Shown piece by piece: positions 8,621 to 16,591 of a stretch of DNA of 34,401 nucleotides; the first letter of the stretch is position 1, and every line of letters begins with the position of its first letter. The notes under the pieces were generated by a model. The model saw only the letters and a list, made by a program, of their open reading frames with translations, ran no database searches and was not told where the DNA came from. The position numbers and the translations under genes were made by a program. The DNA comes from Dysgonomonas hofstadii (GTDB lineage: Bacteria > Bacteroidota > Bacteroidia > Bacteroidales > Dysgonomonadaceae): the NCBI RefSeq assembly GCF_014196915.1, contig NZ_JACIEP010000025.1:1-34401 (forward strand). The letters run 5' to 3'.

Positions 8621-10002
8621 TGGAACAGGAAGATTTGAATAAAGAAATACCACTACAAATGGAGGCTATTGCTGAAGCACAACCATCTGTACCGGATAAT
8701 AAATCGGAAGCGAAAAAAGAACCTCCGAAACCACCAAAGCAAGAACTTTCGATAGCGGAGAGACAGAAACGAAAGAAGATGTTGATTATGCCACTGTTCT
8801 TCTTGATTTTCGGTGGCGCGATGTGGCTGATCTTTGCCCCATCGGATGATGGGAAAGAACAGGCGGTAGGGTTAACGGGTTTCAATGCCGAACTGCCCGT
8901 GCCAAAAGACGAGGGCATTGTGGGAGACAAACGGGATGCCTATGAGCGGGAAGCAATGCGACAAAAGGAGCAAGAGAAGATGAAGTCTTTACAGGATTTT
9001 TCCTCCATGTTCAACAATACTGAGCAAAGCGATTATGAACAAAAGGACAATGCCTACAATACATCTCTGCAAGGAGAGCAACCCCGAAGTTCAACTTCCC
9101 GAACGATACAGTCCTCGGCAACTGCTTATCAGGACATCAACAAGCAATTGGGTGATTGGTACGAAAAACCTGCTGAAACGGACAGACAATCACAGTCCGA
9201 GATGGAACAGCGAATACAGGAATTGGAACGGAAGCAAGAGGAAGCCGAAGCAAAAAAAGCGGAAGAGGACGAACAGACAGCCTTGCTTGAAAAGTCTTAC
9301 CAGATGGCGGCACGCTATATGCCTGCTCAGCAGAGAGAACAACCAATAGACGATGTTAACATAACACGTACTAGCGAGAAAGTCAAAGTACAACCCGTTA
9401 AACAAGTGCATCAGAATGTTGTATCGCTATTGGCTGCTCCAATATCCAACGATGAATTTATCGCTTCGCACAGCAAACCCCGAAATACGGAATTTTTAAC
9501 TGCCGCAGGTAATGAGGCGATAAAGGATAAAAATAGCATACGTGCTTGCGTGAATCAAACCGTAACCCTGACCAATGGTAAAGAGGTACAACTTCGTCTT
9601 TTAGAGCCAATTAGGGCAGGCAATATCTTGATTCCTGCCAATACCTTGGTGACGGGAGCTTGCCGTATTGGTGGCGAACGTCTGGAGGTAACGATCAACT
9701 CCATTCAGTATGCAGGAAACATTATTCCGGTTGAACTGCAAGTGTACGATATGGATGGTCAATCTGGAATTTTTATTCCCAATAACGATGAAGTAAAAGC
9801 AGCCAAAGAAGTAGCTTCTACATTGGCATCATCAGCAGGAACAAGCATTATGATTTCAGATAATGCAGGTTCACAATTGGCAGCCGACATGGGTAAAGGT
9901 TTGATACAAGGGGCTTCACAGTATATCAGTAAAAAGATGAGTGTCGTAAAAGTTACCCTCAAAGCAAATTATAAGCTCCTGCTGTTACCCAAAGAAAATT
10001 AA
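8620..10002 (+). CDS. traM: TraM, VirB10-like channel protein
   Basis: This 460-residue protein has a proline/lysine-rich cytoplasmic N-terminus, one membrane helix at about residues 54-73 (LIMPLFFLIFGGAMWLIF), a glutamine/glutamate-rich periplasmic linker with coiled coil around 190-235, and a C-terminal VirB10-like domain. That domain includes NSIRACVNQTVTLTNGKEVQ, LEPIRAGNILIPANTLVTG and a GAGxxxxxxM-like tail (SSAGTSIMISDNAGSQLAAD). VirB10 homologues span the envelope and link the inner-membrane ATPases to the outer-membrane core. It overlaps traL by one base and is followed by traN. Confidence 0.9.
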   Translation: MEQEDLNKEIPLQMEAIAEAQPSVPDNKSEAKKEPPKPPKQELSIAERQKRKKMLIMPLFFLIFGGAMWLIFAPSDDGKEQAVGLTGFNAELPVPKDEGIVGDKRDAYEREAMRQKEQEKMKSLQDFSSMFNNTEQSDYEQKDNAYNTSLQGEQPRSSTSRTIQSSATAYQDINKQLGDWYEKPAETDRQSQSEMEQRIQELERKQEEAEAKKAEEDEQTALLEKSYQMAARYMPAQQREQPIDDVNITRTSEKVKVQPVKQVHQNVVSLLAAPISNDEFIASHSKPRNTEFLTAAGNEAIKDKNSIRACVNQTVTLTNGKEVQLRLLEPIRAGNILIPANTLVTGACRIGGERLEVTINSIQYAGNIIPVELQVYDMDGQSGIFIPNNDEVKAAKEVASTLASSAGTSIMISDNAGSQLAADMGKGLIQGASQYISKKMSVVKVTLKANYKLLLLPKEN

Positions 10003-10048
10003 TAAAACCACTAAAAAATCAATGTTTAACGAATTTAAAATCAAAAGT

Positions 10049-10999
10049 ATGAAACGATTCTTTTTAATATTAACACTTGCTGTAAGTGTATTTACAGTCC
10101 ATGCACAAGAAGTATCCCAAGATACTATTGTGGTCAATACCAAGCCGACAACGGGTGACTATTACGAGGGTTTTACCCGTCCGCTGACCTTTAACAGAAT
10201 GATACCACCTTATGCTCTGGAGGTCACTTTTAATAAAACAGTGCACGTTATTTTTCCTGCTCCTATACGTTATGTCGATTTAGGGTCGGCAGATCTTCTC
10301 GCAGCGAAAGCGGATGGCACGGACAATGTATTGAGAGTGAAAGCTGCTTTGCGGGACTTCAGCCGGGAGAGCAACTTGTCCGTCATTACCGAAGATGGTG
10401 CATATTATAGTTTCAATGTAAAATATGCGGATGAACCCGTAAAACTGTCCGTTGAAATGACCGACTTCCTGCACGATGGCGAAGCGGTGAACCGTCCGAA
10501 CAATGCTCTTGGAGTCTATATGCAGGAATTGGGACAGGAATCGCCACTACTTGTCAAGTTGATTATGCAGTCTATACACAAGAATAATGACCGGGAGATA
10601 AAACACATCGGCTCGAAGCGTTTCGGAATACAACACACGCTGAAAGGTATTTATACCCATAATGGACTGTTATATTTTCATCTGCAACTAAAGAACTCGT
10701 CCAACGTACCGTTCAACGTAGATTTTATCACATTTAAGATTGTGGATAAAAAAGTAGCCAAACGTACTGCGATTCAGGAGCAGGTGATTTGGCCACTTCG
10801 TGCCTACAATAATTTGATGCTGATAGGTGGACAGCAGACAGAACGCATGATTTTCACTTTGGCGAAATTTACGATTCCCGATGACAAAATGTTGGTGGTG
10901 GAATTGAACGAACAGGAAGGTGGACGCCATCAACGGTTCACATTGGATAATGCCGATTTGGTTCGGGCAAAGGTTATTAATGAACTAAAAGTGAAGTAA
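10049..10999 (+). CDS. traN: TraN, VirB9-like outer-membrane core component
   Basis: This protein of about 316 residues has a signal peptide (MKRFFLILTLAVSVFTVHAQ) followed by a beta-rich domain with PLTFNRMIPPYALEVTFNKT and PAPIRYVDLGSADLLAAKAD, the typical TraN start. TraN is the presumed VirB9 counterpart. I prefer the ATG at 10049 because it leaves a standard signal peptide; an ATG at 10022 would add nine residues in front of it. It is followed one base later by traO. Confidence 0.88.
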   Translation: MKRFFLILTLAVSVFTVHAQEVSQDTIVVNTKPTTGDYYEGFTRPLTFNRMIPPYALEVTFNKTVHVIFPAPIRYVDLGSADLLAAKADGTDNVLRVKAALRDFSRESNLSVITEDGAYYSFNVKYADEPVKLSVEMTDFLHDGEAVNRPNNALGVYMQELGQESPLLVKLIMQSIHKNNDREIKHIGSKRFGIQHTLKGIYTHNGLLYFHLQLKNSSNVPFNVDFITFKIVDKKVAKRTAIQEQVIWPLRAYNNLMLIGGQQTERMIFTLAKFTIPDDKMLVVELNEQEGGRHQRFTLDNADLVRAKVINELKVK

Positions 11000-11000
11000 A

Positions 11001-11585
11001 ATGAGACGCTCGATAATATTATTGGTGTTTATGCTGTGCTTGTTCTTTATAAACCAAGCACATGCACAACGTTCACTGCCGGGTATGCGAGGCATACAAC
11101 TCACAGGCGGTATGGTGGATGGAATCTATTCGTCCAAGAACGATAATGAAGCGGGATATTATTTCGGTGTGGCAATGGCGACCTATGCCAAGAACGGAAA
11201 TAAATGGGTGTTCGGTGCAGAATATCTGGAACGCTACTACCCGTATCGGGAGAAACGATTGCCAATAGCTCAATTCACGACTGAGGGAGGTTATTACTAC
11301 AATTTTCTGACTGATCGGTCTAAAACAGTTTTCCTTTCGTTGGGAGGTTCTGCCCTTGCAGGCTATGAAACATCAAATTGGGGCGAAAAGACCTTGTACG
11401 ATGGTTCTACTCTTCAACATAAGGATGCTTTTATCTATGGTGGTGCTATCACATTGGAGATTGAGACGTACTTGACAGACCGTGTGGTGTTACTCGTTAC
11501 AGGGCGAGAACGCATCCTCTGGGGTAACTCTACGGGACATTTTCATGGGCAGTTCGGTGTAGGAATCAAATTTATAATCAATTAA
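11001..11585 (+). CDS. traO: TraO, conjugative transposon outer-membrane-type protein
   Basis: This 194-residue exported protein has the signal peptide MRRSIILLVFMLCLFFINQ, probably cleaved after AHA. The mature part begins RSLPGMRGIQLTGGMVDGIY and contains alternating aromatic strands ending in FHGQFGVGIKFIIN, which looks like a small beta-barrel. This fits the TraO family located after traN in CTnDOT-type elements. Its role in mating is not defined at the molecular level. The next gene is traQ, not traP as in some relatives. Confidence 0.85.
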   Translation: MRRSIILLVFMLCLFFINQAHAQRSLPGMRGIQLTGGMVDGIYSSKNDNEAGYYFGVAMATYAKNGNKWVFGAEYLERYYPYREKRLPIAQFTTEGGYYYNFLTDRSKTVFLSLGGSALAGYETSNWGEKTLYDGSTLQHKDAFIYGGAITLEIETYLTDRVVLLVTGRERILWGNSTGHFHGQFGVGIKFIIN

Positions 11586-11627
11586 GAGGCACAGTCTCTT
11601 TTGTCTAACAGAATATACAATACAATA

Positions 11628-12086
11628 ATGATGAAAAGAATAAAGACTTTTTTCGGGATAACAGTGTGGCTGGCAGCGATAATGCTGCTGGCCTTAGCCT
11701 GTAGTAGCGATATGGATATTAATAAGGTTTACGCATTTGATTTGGTTTGTATGCCAGTTCAGAAAAAAATCGTTCAGGGAGAGGTGGCGGAGATCCGTGC
11801 ACAGATTGTAAAGGAAGGGAACTTTCAAGATACCAAGTTCTACATTCGGTATTTTCAAGTAGATGGCAAAGGAGAGCTTCGGCTCGATAATGGCACAGTG
11901 CTTCTACCAAACGATTTATATCTTTTGGAAAAAGAAACGTTTCGGATGTATTACACTTCTCATTCTACAGACCAACAAGTGATAGACGTGTATATCGAAG
12001 ATAGCCACAGACAAGTAGTACAAAAGACATTTTCTTTCCAAAATGACCGGGGTGACGAGGAAGATTTACCAATAGAAGCGGAATAG
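11628..12086 (+). CDS. traQ: TraQ, DUF3872 family lipoprotein
   Basis: A DUF3872-type protein of about 152 residues. It has a lipoprotein signal ending in the lipobox LALAC (AAIMLLALACSSD), then a single beta-rich domain with VYAFDLVCMPVQKKIVQGEV and KFYIRYFQVDGKGELRLDNG, which are recognisable DUF3872/TraQ stretches. Consecutive ATGs at 11628 and 11631 are both possible starts; a TTG at 11601 would spoil the signal peptide. It is the last recognised tra gene, and a strong hairpin follows 120 bases downstream. Confidence 0.83.
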   Translation: MMKRIKTFFGITVWLAAIMLLALACSSDMDINKVYAFDLVCMPVQKKIVQGEVAEIRAQIVKEGNFQDTKFYIRYFQVDGKGELRLDNGTVLLPNDLYLLEKETFRMYYTSHSTDQQVIDVYIEDSHRQVVQKTFSFQNDRGDEEDLPIEAE

Positions 12087-12088
12087 CC

Positions 12089-12196
12089 ATGATGACGATG
12101 ATGGTAATCTCATACATAGTTACTTGGATAAATATTATTTATGCCTATGTAACTGCTCCAACGGACGTTGAGATGTGGGGTGAAGAAATTGAATAG
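12089..12196 (+). CDS. Possible 35-residue membrane peptide after traQ
   Basis: A short frame starts two bases after the traQ stop and encodes MMTMMVISYIVTWINIIYAY followed by an acidic end (VTAPTDVEMWGEEIE). It contains one hydrophobic stretch long enough to cross a membrane, and it lies wholly before the transcription terminator, so it would be made on the tra message. I know no family for it and there is no independent evidence of translation; the tight spacing after traQ is the main argument. Confidence 0.35.
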   Translation: MMTMMVISYIVTWINIIYAYVTAPTDVEMWGEEIE

Positions 12197-12206
12197 TTAA
12201 CAATCA

Positions 12207-12239
12207 GATAAATGCCCGAAAATTCTTTGGGCATTTATC
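12207..12239 (+). terminator. Hairpin terminator closing the tra operon
   Basis: A perfect 11-bp inverted repeat, GATAAATGCCC (12207-12217) and GGGCATTTATC (12229-12239), with an 11-base loop, followed by ATTTT. It lies between the tra genes and the M23 peptidase gene, so the peptidase may have a separate promoter or depend on readthrough. Confidence 0.7.
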
Positions 12240-12255
12240 ATTTTACAGACAGACT

Positions 12256-12855
12256 ATGAAATATATAACAATCCTATTGATAACTTTACTTCATTTGCCT
12301 GCATGGGGACAGCAAAGCGATTCTCAAAGACGAAAATCTCAAATAGAAAAGTGTACGAAGCCGATTTATTCCGTTACAGCATTTTATCAGATAGCGGATT
12401 CTTTACAAATGACTATTGATGAATTATCGGATTATCCCGTAATATCTCCAATAAAAAAGTCTGGGCGTATCTCATCAGGTTTCGGGATGCGAAAGCACCC
12501 ATGTTACAAAAGACAAAAATTTCATACGGGAATTGATATTCCACAAGTGAAAGGCACTCCTGTGTATGCCACGGGCAACGGAATAGTGATTGGCAGAGGT
12601 TATGATGTGGGGTATGGCTATTTTATAGAGATTCAACATACTAGTGGCTTTCGTTCATTCTATGGTCATTTAAGTCGGATATTGGTAAATGTGGGGGATA
12701 GAGTAAGCATCACCCAACAGATAGCTTGTGTGGGTAGTACGGGAGTAACAACAGGGAGTCACTTGCATTATGAAATAAGGAAAGGAAGACGTTATTTAAA
12801 CCCGATAGGTTGGTGTTACCTGCTGTTTAAATACTTCAATGATGATTTCTTATAG
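12256..12855 (+). CDS. M23 family (LytM-type) metallopeptidase, conjugation-associated
   Basis: This exported peptidoglycan hydrolase of 199 residues has a signal peptide (MKYITILLITLLHLPAWG) and a complete M23 domain. Zinc ligands are visible: H90 and D94 in KFHTGIDIP, and H171 in the HLH motif of GSHLHYE (H169/H171), with an accessory histidine at YGHLS (H138). The family cuts peptide cross-links in peptidoglycan. Beside a tra operon it probably opens the wall for the channel, like the lysozyme-type enzymes encoded by other ICEs. It starts 17 bases after the tra terminator hairpin. Confidence 0.88.
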   Translation: MKYITILLITLLHLPAWGQQSDSQRRKSQIEKCTKPIYSVTAFYQIADSLQMTIDELSDYPVISPIKKSGRISSGFGMRKHPCYKRQKFHTGIDIPQVKGTPVYATGNGIVIGRGYDVGYGYFIEIQHTSGFRSFYGHLSRILVNVGDRVSITQQIACVGSTGVTTGSHLHYEIRKGRRYLNPIGWCYLLFKYFNDDFL

Positions 12856-12916
12856 AAAAAACTAAAATTACAGATGAAATATTACTTGCCGAATATCAAA
12901 AATTAACAAAAACAAC

Positions 12917-12924
12917 TAACTTTG
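12917..12924 (+). promoter_or_regulatory. Bacteroidota-type -7 box before the PH-domain gene
   Basis: TAACTTTG fits the TAnnTTTG -7 consensus of Bacteroides promoters and lies 17 bases before the ATG at 12942. A convincing -33 TTTG/TTG element is not evident, so this is a candidate only. Confidence 0.4.
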
Positions 12925-12941
12925 AAATAAATCATTAGTCT

Positions 12942-13394
12942 ATGAATTACATACAGAAAAATCTACTATCCGGGGAAGAAATAAAATATGTTGCAAGACT
13001 ACATTTTTTCCTTTTCGTTCAACCGATTATATTACTGCTTATCGGTGCTTTTTTAGCATCAAGTCCTAAAGAAATATCAGCCATGACTTACTATGCGGGC
13101 TTATTAATTTTGTTCTTCGGGATTATTTCGTTGTTGTCAAGAATACTAATAAAAGTAGGTTCGTCTTATGCCGTAACTAACAAACGGGTGATACTAAAAA
13201 CAGGTGTTATCAGTCGCAAAGCAGTAGATTTGGTATTGGCGAAATGTGAAGGTCTTCATATAAAACAAAGTATCTTAGGTCGGATATTTAATTTCGGAAC
13301 AATTACTGTTACTACAGGAGGTGTTTCAAGTTCCTATCCGTATATCGCCGATCCGTTGGTTTTTAGGAAAGAGATAAATACGCAGATAGGGTAA
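12942..13394 (+). CDS. PH-domain (bPH2, DUF304-like) membrane protein
   Basis: This 150-residue protein has two neighbouring membrane helices (about 22-41 and 48-66) followed by a bacterial pleckstrin-homology domain of the YdbS/YdbT type. The domain is recognisable by SSYAVTNKRVILKTGVISRK (about 84-103) and the ILGRIFNFGTITVTTGG segment. Members bind no known common ligand and are often membrane-stress or envelope accessory proteins. It lies between the peptidase and the cargo gene, has its own putative promoter and is closed by a terminator, so it is probably a single-gene unit. Its part in the ICE is unknown. Confidence 0.75.
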   Translation: MNYIQKNLLSGEEIKYVARLHFFLFVQPIILLLIGAFLASSPKEISAMTYYAGLLILFFGIISLLSRILIKVGSSYAVTNKRVILKTGVISRKAVDLVLAKCEGLHIKQSILGRIFNFGTITVTTGGVSSSYPYIADPLVFRKEINTQIG

Positions 13395-13400
13395 TAATAT

Positions 13401-13428
13401 AAAACGCTCAAATTATTCTGGGCGTTTT
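13401..13428 (+). terminator. Hairpin terminator after the PH-domain gene
   Basis: Inverted repeat AAAACGCTC (13401-13409) and GGGCGTTTT (13420-13428), with one G:U-compatible pair and a 10-base loop. The right arm ends in a T-run and the left begins with an A-run, so it could work in both directions. Confidence 0.65.
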
Positions 13429-13452
13429 ACATAACCTAAATAGCCATGTTGC

Positions 13453-13460
13453 TAATTTTG
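13453..13460 (+). promoter_or_regulatory. Bacteroidota-type -7 box before the AbiGi-like gene
   Basis: TAATTTTG matches TAnnTTTG and ends 28 bases before the start of the AbiGi-like gene, downstream of the preceding terminator. This suggests the cargo gene has its own promoter. Confidence 0.4.
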
Positions 13461-13488
13461 AGGCGTTATTTATATAAATATTTTCTCC

Positions 13489-14304
13489 ATGTCTAATTAT
13501 AGAACATCTTCATTATTTCACTATACCACGTATAATGGTCTAAAATCCATCTTAAAACAAGGAATTATTCCTAATTATTGCAAAGAAGATTTTTCCATAG
13601 ATGGAGATGCTTTTGCCGTTGGAATTCCTATGGTAAGTTTTTGTGATATCCCACTAACAAGGACATATGAGTTTACTAAAAGGTACGGACATCATGCCAT
13701 CGGATTAAGTAAAGAATGGGCATTGAAAAATCAAATCAACCCTATATTATACATTAAAAATGAGGATATTATCTCTTCGCTAAAGTTCTATAAGGAATAT
13801 GAGCTTTACTCCAAAGCAAAAATGGCAACTGGACTAATGAATTCCATTGACTTAAAAATGAACCCAATTAAGGTTTATAATCCATCTAAAGAGTATAAAT
13901 CTTCCCACAATGCAAACTTAAATCTATTTGGATTCTCTAAAAAATATATAGGAACACATAAAGGTAAAGAGCAATGTAACTACGAAGAAAATGAGTGGAG
14001 ATACATTTTGAAAGAAGAAAAAGATATAGCTTGGAAATGGGAAGAGGCAGAGTATTTAACATGGAGAGGTTCGGGAGATAAAAAGCCTGAGCCTGATAAA
14101 TATTTGAAAGCCCAAACACTTAAATTTGAGATAGAAGACATTTCATACATTATAGTTCAATTTGAAAATCAAAGAATGGGAATTGTAAACTATATCAGCA
14201 AATTATCAAAATTGTGTGAATCCGATCCAATATTGAATGATGAAAATAAAAAACTGCTCTATTCAAAGATAATTTCGATAGAACGCGTTAGAACAGATTT
14301 CTGA
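13489..14304 (+). CDS. AbiGi-like abortive-infection protein (orphan)
   Basis: This 271-residue protein resembles the AbiGi family (half of the lactococcal AbiG phage-resistance pair). Visible signatures are SLFHYTTYNGLKSILKQGI (about 8-26), the NYCKED segment after it, IPMVSFCDIPLTR, and YGHHAIGLSKEWA. The opening H-[YF]-T...L.xIL..G pattern is also seen at the NAD-binding end of DarT- and DUF2971-like ADP-ribosyltransferase folds, so an enzymatic toxin role is possible; that is inference. No AbiGii partner is adjacent. The region is AT-rich and has its own promoter and terminators, as expected of cargo. It lies between the PH gene and the outer boundary motif of the left module. Confidence 0.65.
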   Translation: MSNYRTSSLFHYTTYNGLKSILKQGIIPNYCKEDFSIDGDAFAVGIPMVSFCDIPLTRTYEFTKRYGHHAIGLSKEWALKNQINPILYIKNEDIISSLKFYKEYELYSKAKMATGLMNSIDLKMNPIKVYNPSKEYKSSHNANLNLFGFSKKYIGTHKGKEQCNYEENEWRYILKEEKDIAWKWEEAEYLTWRGSGDKKPEPDKYLKAQTLKFEIEDISYIIVQFENQRMGIVNYISKLSKLCESDPILNDENKKLLYSKIISIERVRTDF

Positions 14305-14354
14305 TATAATATTGGCATATGTTATTTGTAGGAATAGTAATGCCCGAGGGGAGA

Positions 14355-14386
14355 ATGTTTCATCTCAGTATCGAAGGAAGAAACAT
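14355..14386 (+). terminator. Possible terminator after the AbiGi-like gene
   Basis: ATGTTTC (14355-14361) and GAAACAT (14380-14386) form a 7-bp stem with an 18-base loop. The T-rich boundary motif starting at 14392 follows. The long loop makes this weak. Confidence 0.3.
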
Positions 14387-14391
14387 CTGAC

Positions 14392-14447
14392 ATGGCTTTT
14401 TTGCTTCTTTTTCTCCCGCATAAAGTCCTCTTGTGGCTCATGGAAAA
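14392..14447. repeat. Outer boundary motif, left copy (inverted relative to 28244-28299)
   Basis: The reverse complement of 14392-14425 matches 28267-28299 over 33-34 bases with one A-run indel; the core includes CTTTATGCGGGAG followed by AAAAAGAAGC. A second shared piece, the complement of TTTTCCATGAGC (14436-14447), matches 28244-28255. The copy lies at the convergent 3' ends of the PcfJ operon and the AbiGi-like gene. Function unknown; it marks the outer end of the module. Confidence 0.75.
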
Positions 14448-14452
14448 GTAAC

Positions 14453-14472
14453 GGCGGAAATTTCTCTCCGCC
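14453..14472 (-). terminator. Terminator of the PcfJ operon
   Basis: Stem GGCGGA/TCCGCC (14453-14458 and 14467-14472) with an 8-base loop. Read on the minus strand it is followed by a short T-run (GTTACTTTTCC). It starts one base beyond the last minus-strand gene. Confidence 0.6.
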
Positions 14473-14473
14473 A

Positions 14474-14653
14474 TTAAGTTTTTGATTTTCGTTTCAGTTC
14501 TTCGAGTTGTCGGAGCATAAAAGTGTGATTTTCTCCAACTGTATGCTCCGAATCCATCATAAAGGAACTATCTCGGCATAATCTGCATTGTTTGATAGCC
14601 TTATTCAAGTGTGTTACTTCGATGGACTTTCCTGTTATATCTTTAATTTTCAT
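14474..14653 (-). CDS. Small unknown protein, last gene of the PcfJ operon
   Basis: A 59-residue protein beginning MKIKDITGKSIEVTHLNKAI and ending in a lysine/arginine-rich helix (LRQLEELKRKS), with two cysteines close together (QCRLCRD). I take the internal ATG at 14653 because it overlaps the end of the upstream small gene by 11 bases, the usual coupling, whereas a longer frame from 14800 would run through the whole upstream gene. No membrane segment is present. I recognise no function. Confidence 0.55.
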   Translation of the reverse strand: MKIKDITGKSIEVTHLNKAIKQCRLCRDSSFMMDSEHTVGENHTFMLRQLEELKRKSKT

Positions 14654-14825
14654 TGTCTTTAATTTCTGATTCAAATACATACCAACTATCTCTATAATGC
14701 TCACCAATGAGATTAAAAGCTCCTGCCAGATTGGCACTTCGAGCAAACTTCTTGGCTTCCAAAATAGATTTGAATTCTCCCAATTTTCGGAAGCCAACAA
14801 ATAAGATGTAAATATTTTCTTTCAT
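14643..14825 (-). CDS. Small unknown protein after PcfJ
   Basis: A 60-residue protein (MKENIYILFVGFRKLGEFKS ...) with no membrane helix; the pattern of a beta start and helical EAKKFARSANLAGAF suggests a small alpha/beta fold. Its ATG shares a base with the PcfJ stop (TAATG), so it is translationally coupled to PcfJ. A similarly sized gene (27440-27622) occupies a comparable late position in the right module, but sequence similarity is not obvious. Function unknown. Confidence 0.55.
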   Translation of the reverse strand: MKENIYILFVGFRKLGEFKSILEAKKFARSANLAGAFNLIGEHYRDSWYVFESEIKDNEN

Positions 14826-16120
14826 TATGCTGCTAATCTATTTTCTATTAGTGATATATTTTGCTCTACAAGTTGAACGATTCTATCGTGGTGCTTGGTA
14901 TTTTTATTACATACTCCACGGCTTTGAATAACCTTTAATTGTGAAATTGATACCTCTATCGTTTCAATTCTTTTTCCATCAATACAAGCCGAAAGTATTA
15001 GTGAATCGGCTTTTGAGTGGTATCCTGCTACGCAATGATGCATTGCTTGTCCCTCTGCGATAATCTCTGCTACGCTCTCCAACATACGAATACTAATAGT
15101 TCCATCCGAAAACGCAAGTCCGAAAAATTTGCCTTTTTGTTCTCTGAATGAATCTTCCTTTGCAAGTTGCTTTTCGATTTCGGCTTGTGCATCTGCTTTT
15201 GCTCTCTTAATAACATATCGGTCATGTTCGGCTTTTAGGTCAGTCGGACAAACGTATTTTGCATTGTGCAAATCTTTACCGAAGAATCGAAGCATATCTA
15301 TATAGTCGCACCAAAGAATGGCATCTTCGATTTTGTATTTGTTGCGGATAACTATTTTGATGGATTGCCAATAACTGTCAATATGCTTCCATCCCATATT
15401 CATAATACGCTCTAATAGCTTTGTATAGCCTGCTTTGATGAGTGTTTCGGCTCTGCTGTCACTCAATAGGGTACGGAATAGGTCTAACTGTTTTTGTCCG
15501 TACAATGCTTTCTTATAGCCAGTTCTTTTCAGTTCGGGTATAAGTTTTTGACGTGGGTATATTTCCCCCATACTTCCTATCTTGTCATAGATATTTATGT
15601 AAAACTTATTGTTGCTGTTCTCGTTCCTAAGTTCCAAAGAGGTATGAAATATCCATAAATCAATACAGCATGTTCCCATCGTCTGGCGACGTCGGGCAAA
15701 GGTGTAATGTTTCCCATCGGGAGCAATCCAACGTTGCATCACTTCGGAATATGAAAGTTTTGTCAGTTCTCCCATTTTGGATTTATAACTTAACATGATG
15801 GTGCGCATCACTTGATAGCCTTTATGAGCCGTGATGATGTTCATATAATAACTGTCATCGAATGTCCGTTTCTTGGTGGTCTTGGCTATTAATTTTGATT
15901 GACAATTCGGGCACTCGCACCCCAAAAGGGTATTTGCTAATTCTCCCATTCCTTGCCATGTGTGACCGCACTTGGTACATGTAACGATTCCTTTTTCGGT
16001 TCTGCGTCCAACATATTGGATAGCGTGGTCATATCCCCATTGGATTTGCATTTTGGTAAGTTTGGGCAAACTTTTACTTGCTTCTACTACTTGTTTTTGG
16101 AGTTTATTCTTTGGTTTCAT
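14825..16120 (-). CDS. PcfJ-family conjugation-associated protein
   Basis: This 431-residue protein has an N-terminal zinc ribbon (C48-x2-C51 in CTKCGHTW, then CECPNC at about 68-73). Its C-terminal PcfJ domain is recognisable by EIIAEGQAMHHCVAGYHSKA (about 345-364) and by the IETIEVS and QSRGVCNK stretches. PcfJ was named from the enterococcal pCF10 plasmid; its biochemical role is unresolved, but family members occur on conjugative and mobilisable DNA together with PcfK. It is downstream of PcfK on the minus strand and starts 11 bases after it. Confidence 0.85.
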   Translation of the reverse strand: MKPKNKLQKQVVEASKSLPKLTKMQIQWGYDHAIQYVGRRTEKGIVTCTKCGHTWQGMGELANTLLGCECPNCQSKLIAKTTKKRTFDDSYYMNIITAHKGYQVMRTIMLSYKSKMGELTKLSYSEVMQRWIAPDGKHYTFARRRQTMGTCCIDLWIFHTSLELRNENSNNKFYINIYDKIGSMGEIYPRQKLIPELKRTGYKKALYGQKQLDLFRTLLSDSRAETLIKAGYTKLLERIMNMGWKHIDSYWQSIKIVIRNKYKIEDAILWCDYIDMLRFFGKDLHNAKYVCPTDLKAEHDRYVIKRAKADAQAEIEKQLAKEDSFREQKGKFFGLAFSDGTISIRMLESVAEIIAEGQAMHHCVAGYHSKADSLILSACIDGKRIETIEVSISQLKVIQSRGVCNKNTKHHDRIVQLVEQNISLIENRLAA

Positions 16121-16131
16121 AGGTCGATAAT

Positions 16132-16545
16132 TTAAAAGTCAAATAGACTTGGTTGGGGATTTAATGCTACTCTTTTGGCTTTCTTAGTTGGTTGTGTTAT
16201 TTTTCGATAGGCTTCGTCTTGTGCCTTTTGCATGGCATCTTGACGTGCTTTCTCTTTTTCTTCGGCTGTTAATACTACTACATGATTAACAGCTACTTGT
16301 GCATTGTGCATTGGCTTACCTATCTCGATGTTATCCTCGTCATAGAAATGTACAGCCATGCCGAATATCTCATCATCGTGAAAACCATTGCAACCGCTTT
16401 TCTGCACTTGGTTTAGTATATAAGTCACGCAATCCTCTAACTTCTTTTCGGGCAGGGAGTAGCGAAATGAAAATAGTAAATCTATCTCGGCACGTTTGTC
16501 TAAATATGCTTTTATCGTATTTTGGAAATGGTTTGTTGCTTTCAT
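16132..16545 (-). CDS. PcfK-like protein
   Basis: This 137-residue protein starts MKATNHFQNTIKAYLDKRAE, typical of PcfK-like proteins. The core has KKLEDCVTYILNQVQKSGCN and FHDDEIFGMAVHFYDED, and the tail is helical, charged and lysine-rich (KEKARQDAMQKAQDEAYRKI), ending PQPSLFDF. PcfK and PcfJ nearly always travel together. It is upstream of pcfJ in the same minus-strand operon. The molecular function is not established. Confidence 0.82.
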   Translation of the reverse strand: MKATNHFQNTIKAYLDKRAEIDLLFSFRYSLPEKKLEDCVTYILNQVQKSGCNGFHDDEIFGMAVHFYDEDNIEIGKPMHNAQVAVNHVVVLTAEEKEKARQDAMQKAQDEAYRKITQPTKKAKRVALNPQPSLFDF

Positions 16546-16591
16546 ATCTTTGGGTATTATGGGGCAGGATTACTGCCCCTTGTGAATACTT

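Noticed and set aside
8620-9411. Several overlapping open frames on both strands in the traM region
   Set aside because: They are side effects of the repetitive, glutamine/glutamate-rich traM coding sequence and show no domain or spacing evidence.
14653-14800. N-terminal 49 residues of a longer frame for the last PcfJ-operon gene
   Set aside because: They are encoded by sequence that is already the upstream 60-residue gene in another frame; the internal ATG at 14653 gives normal coupling.
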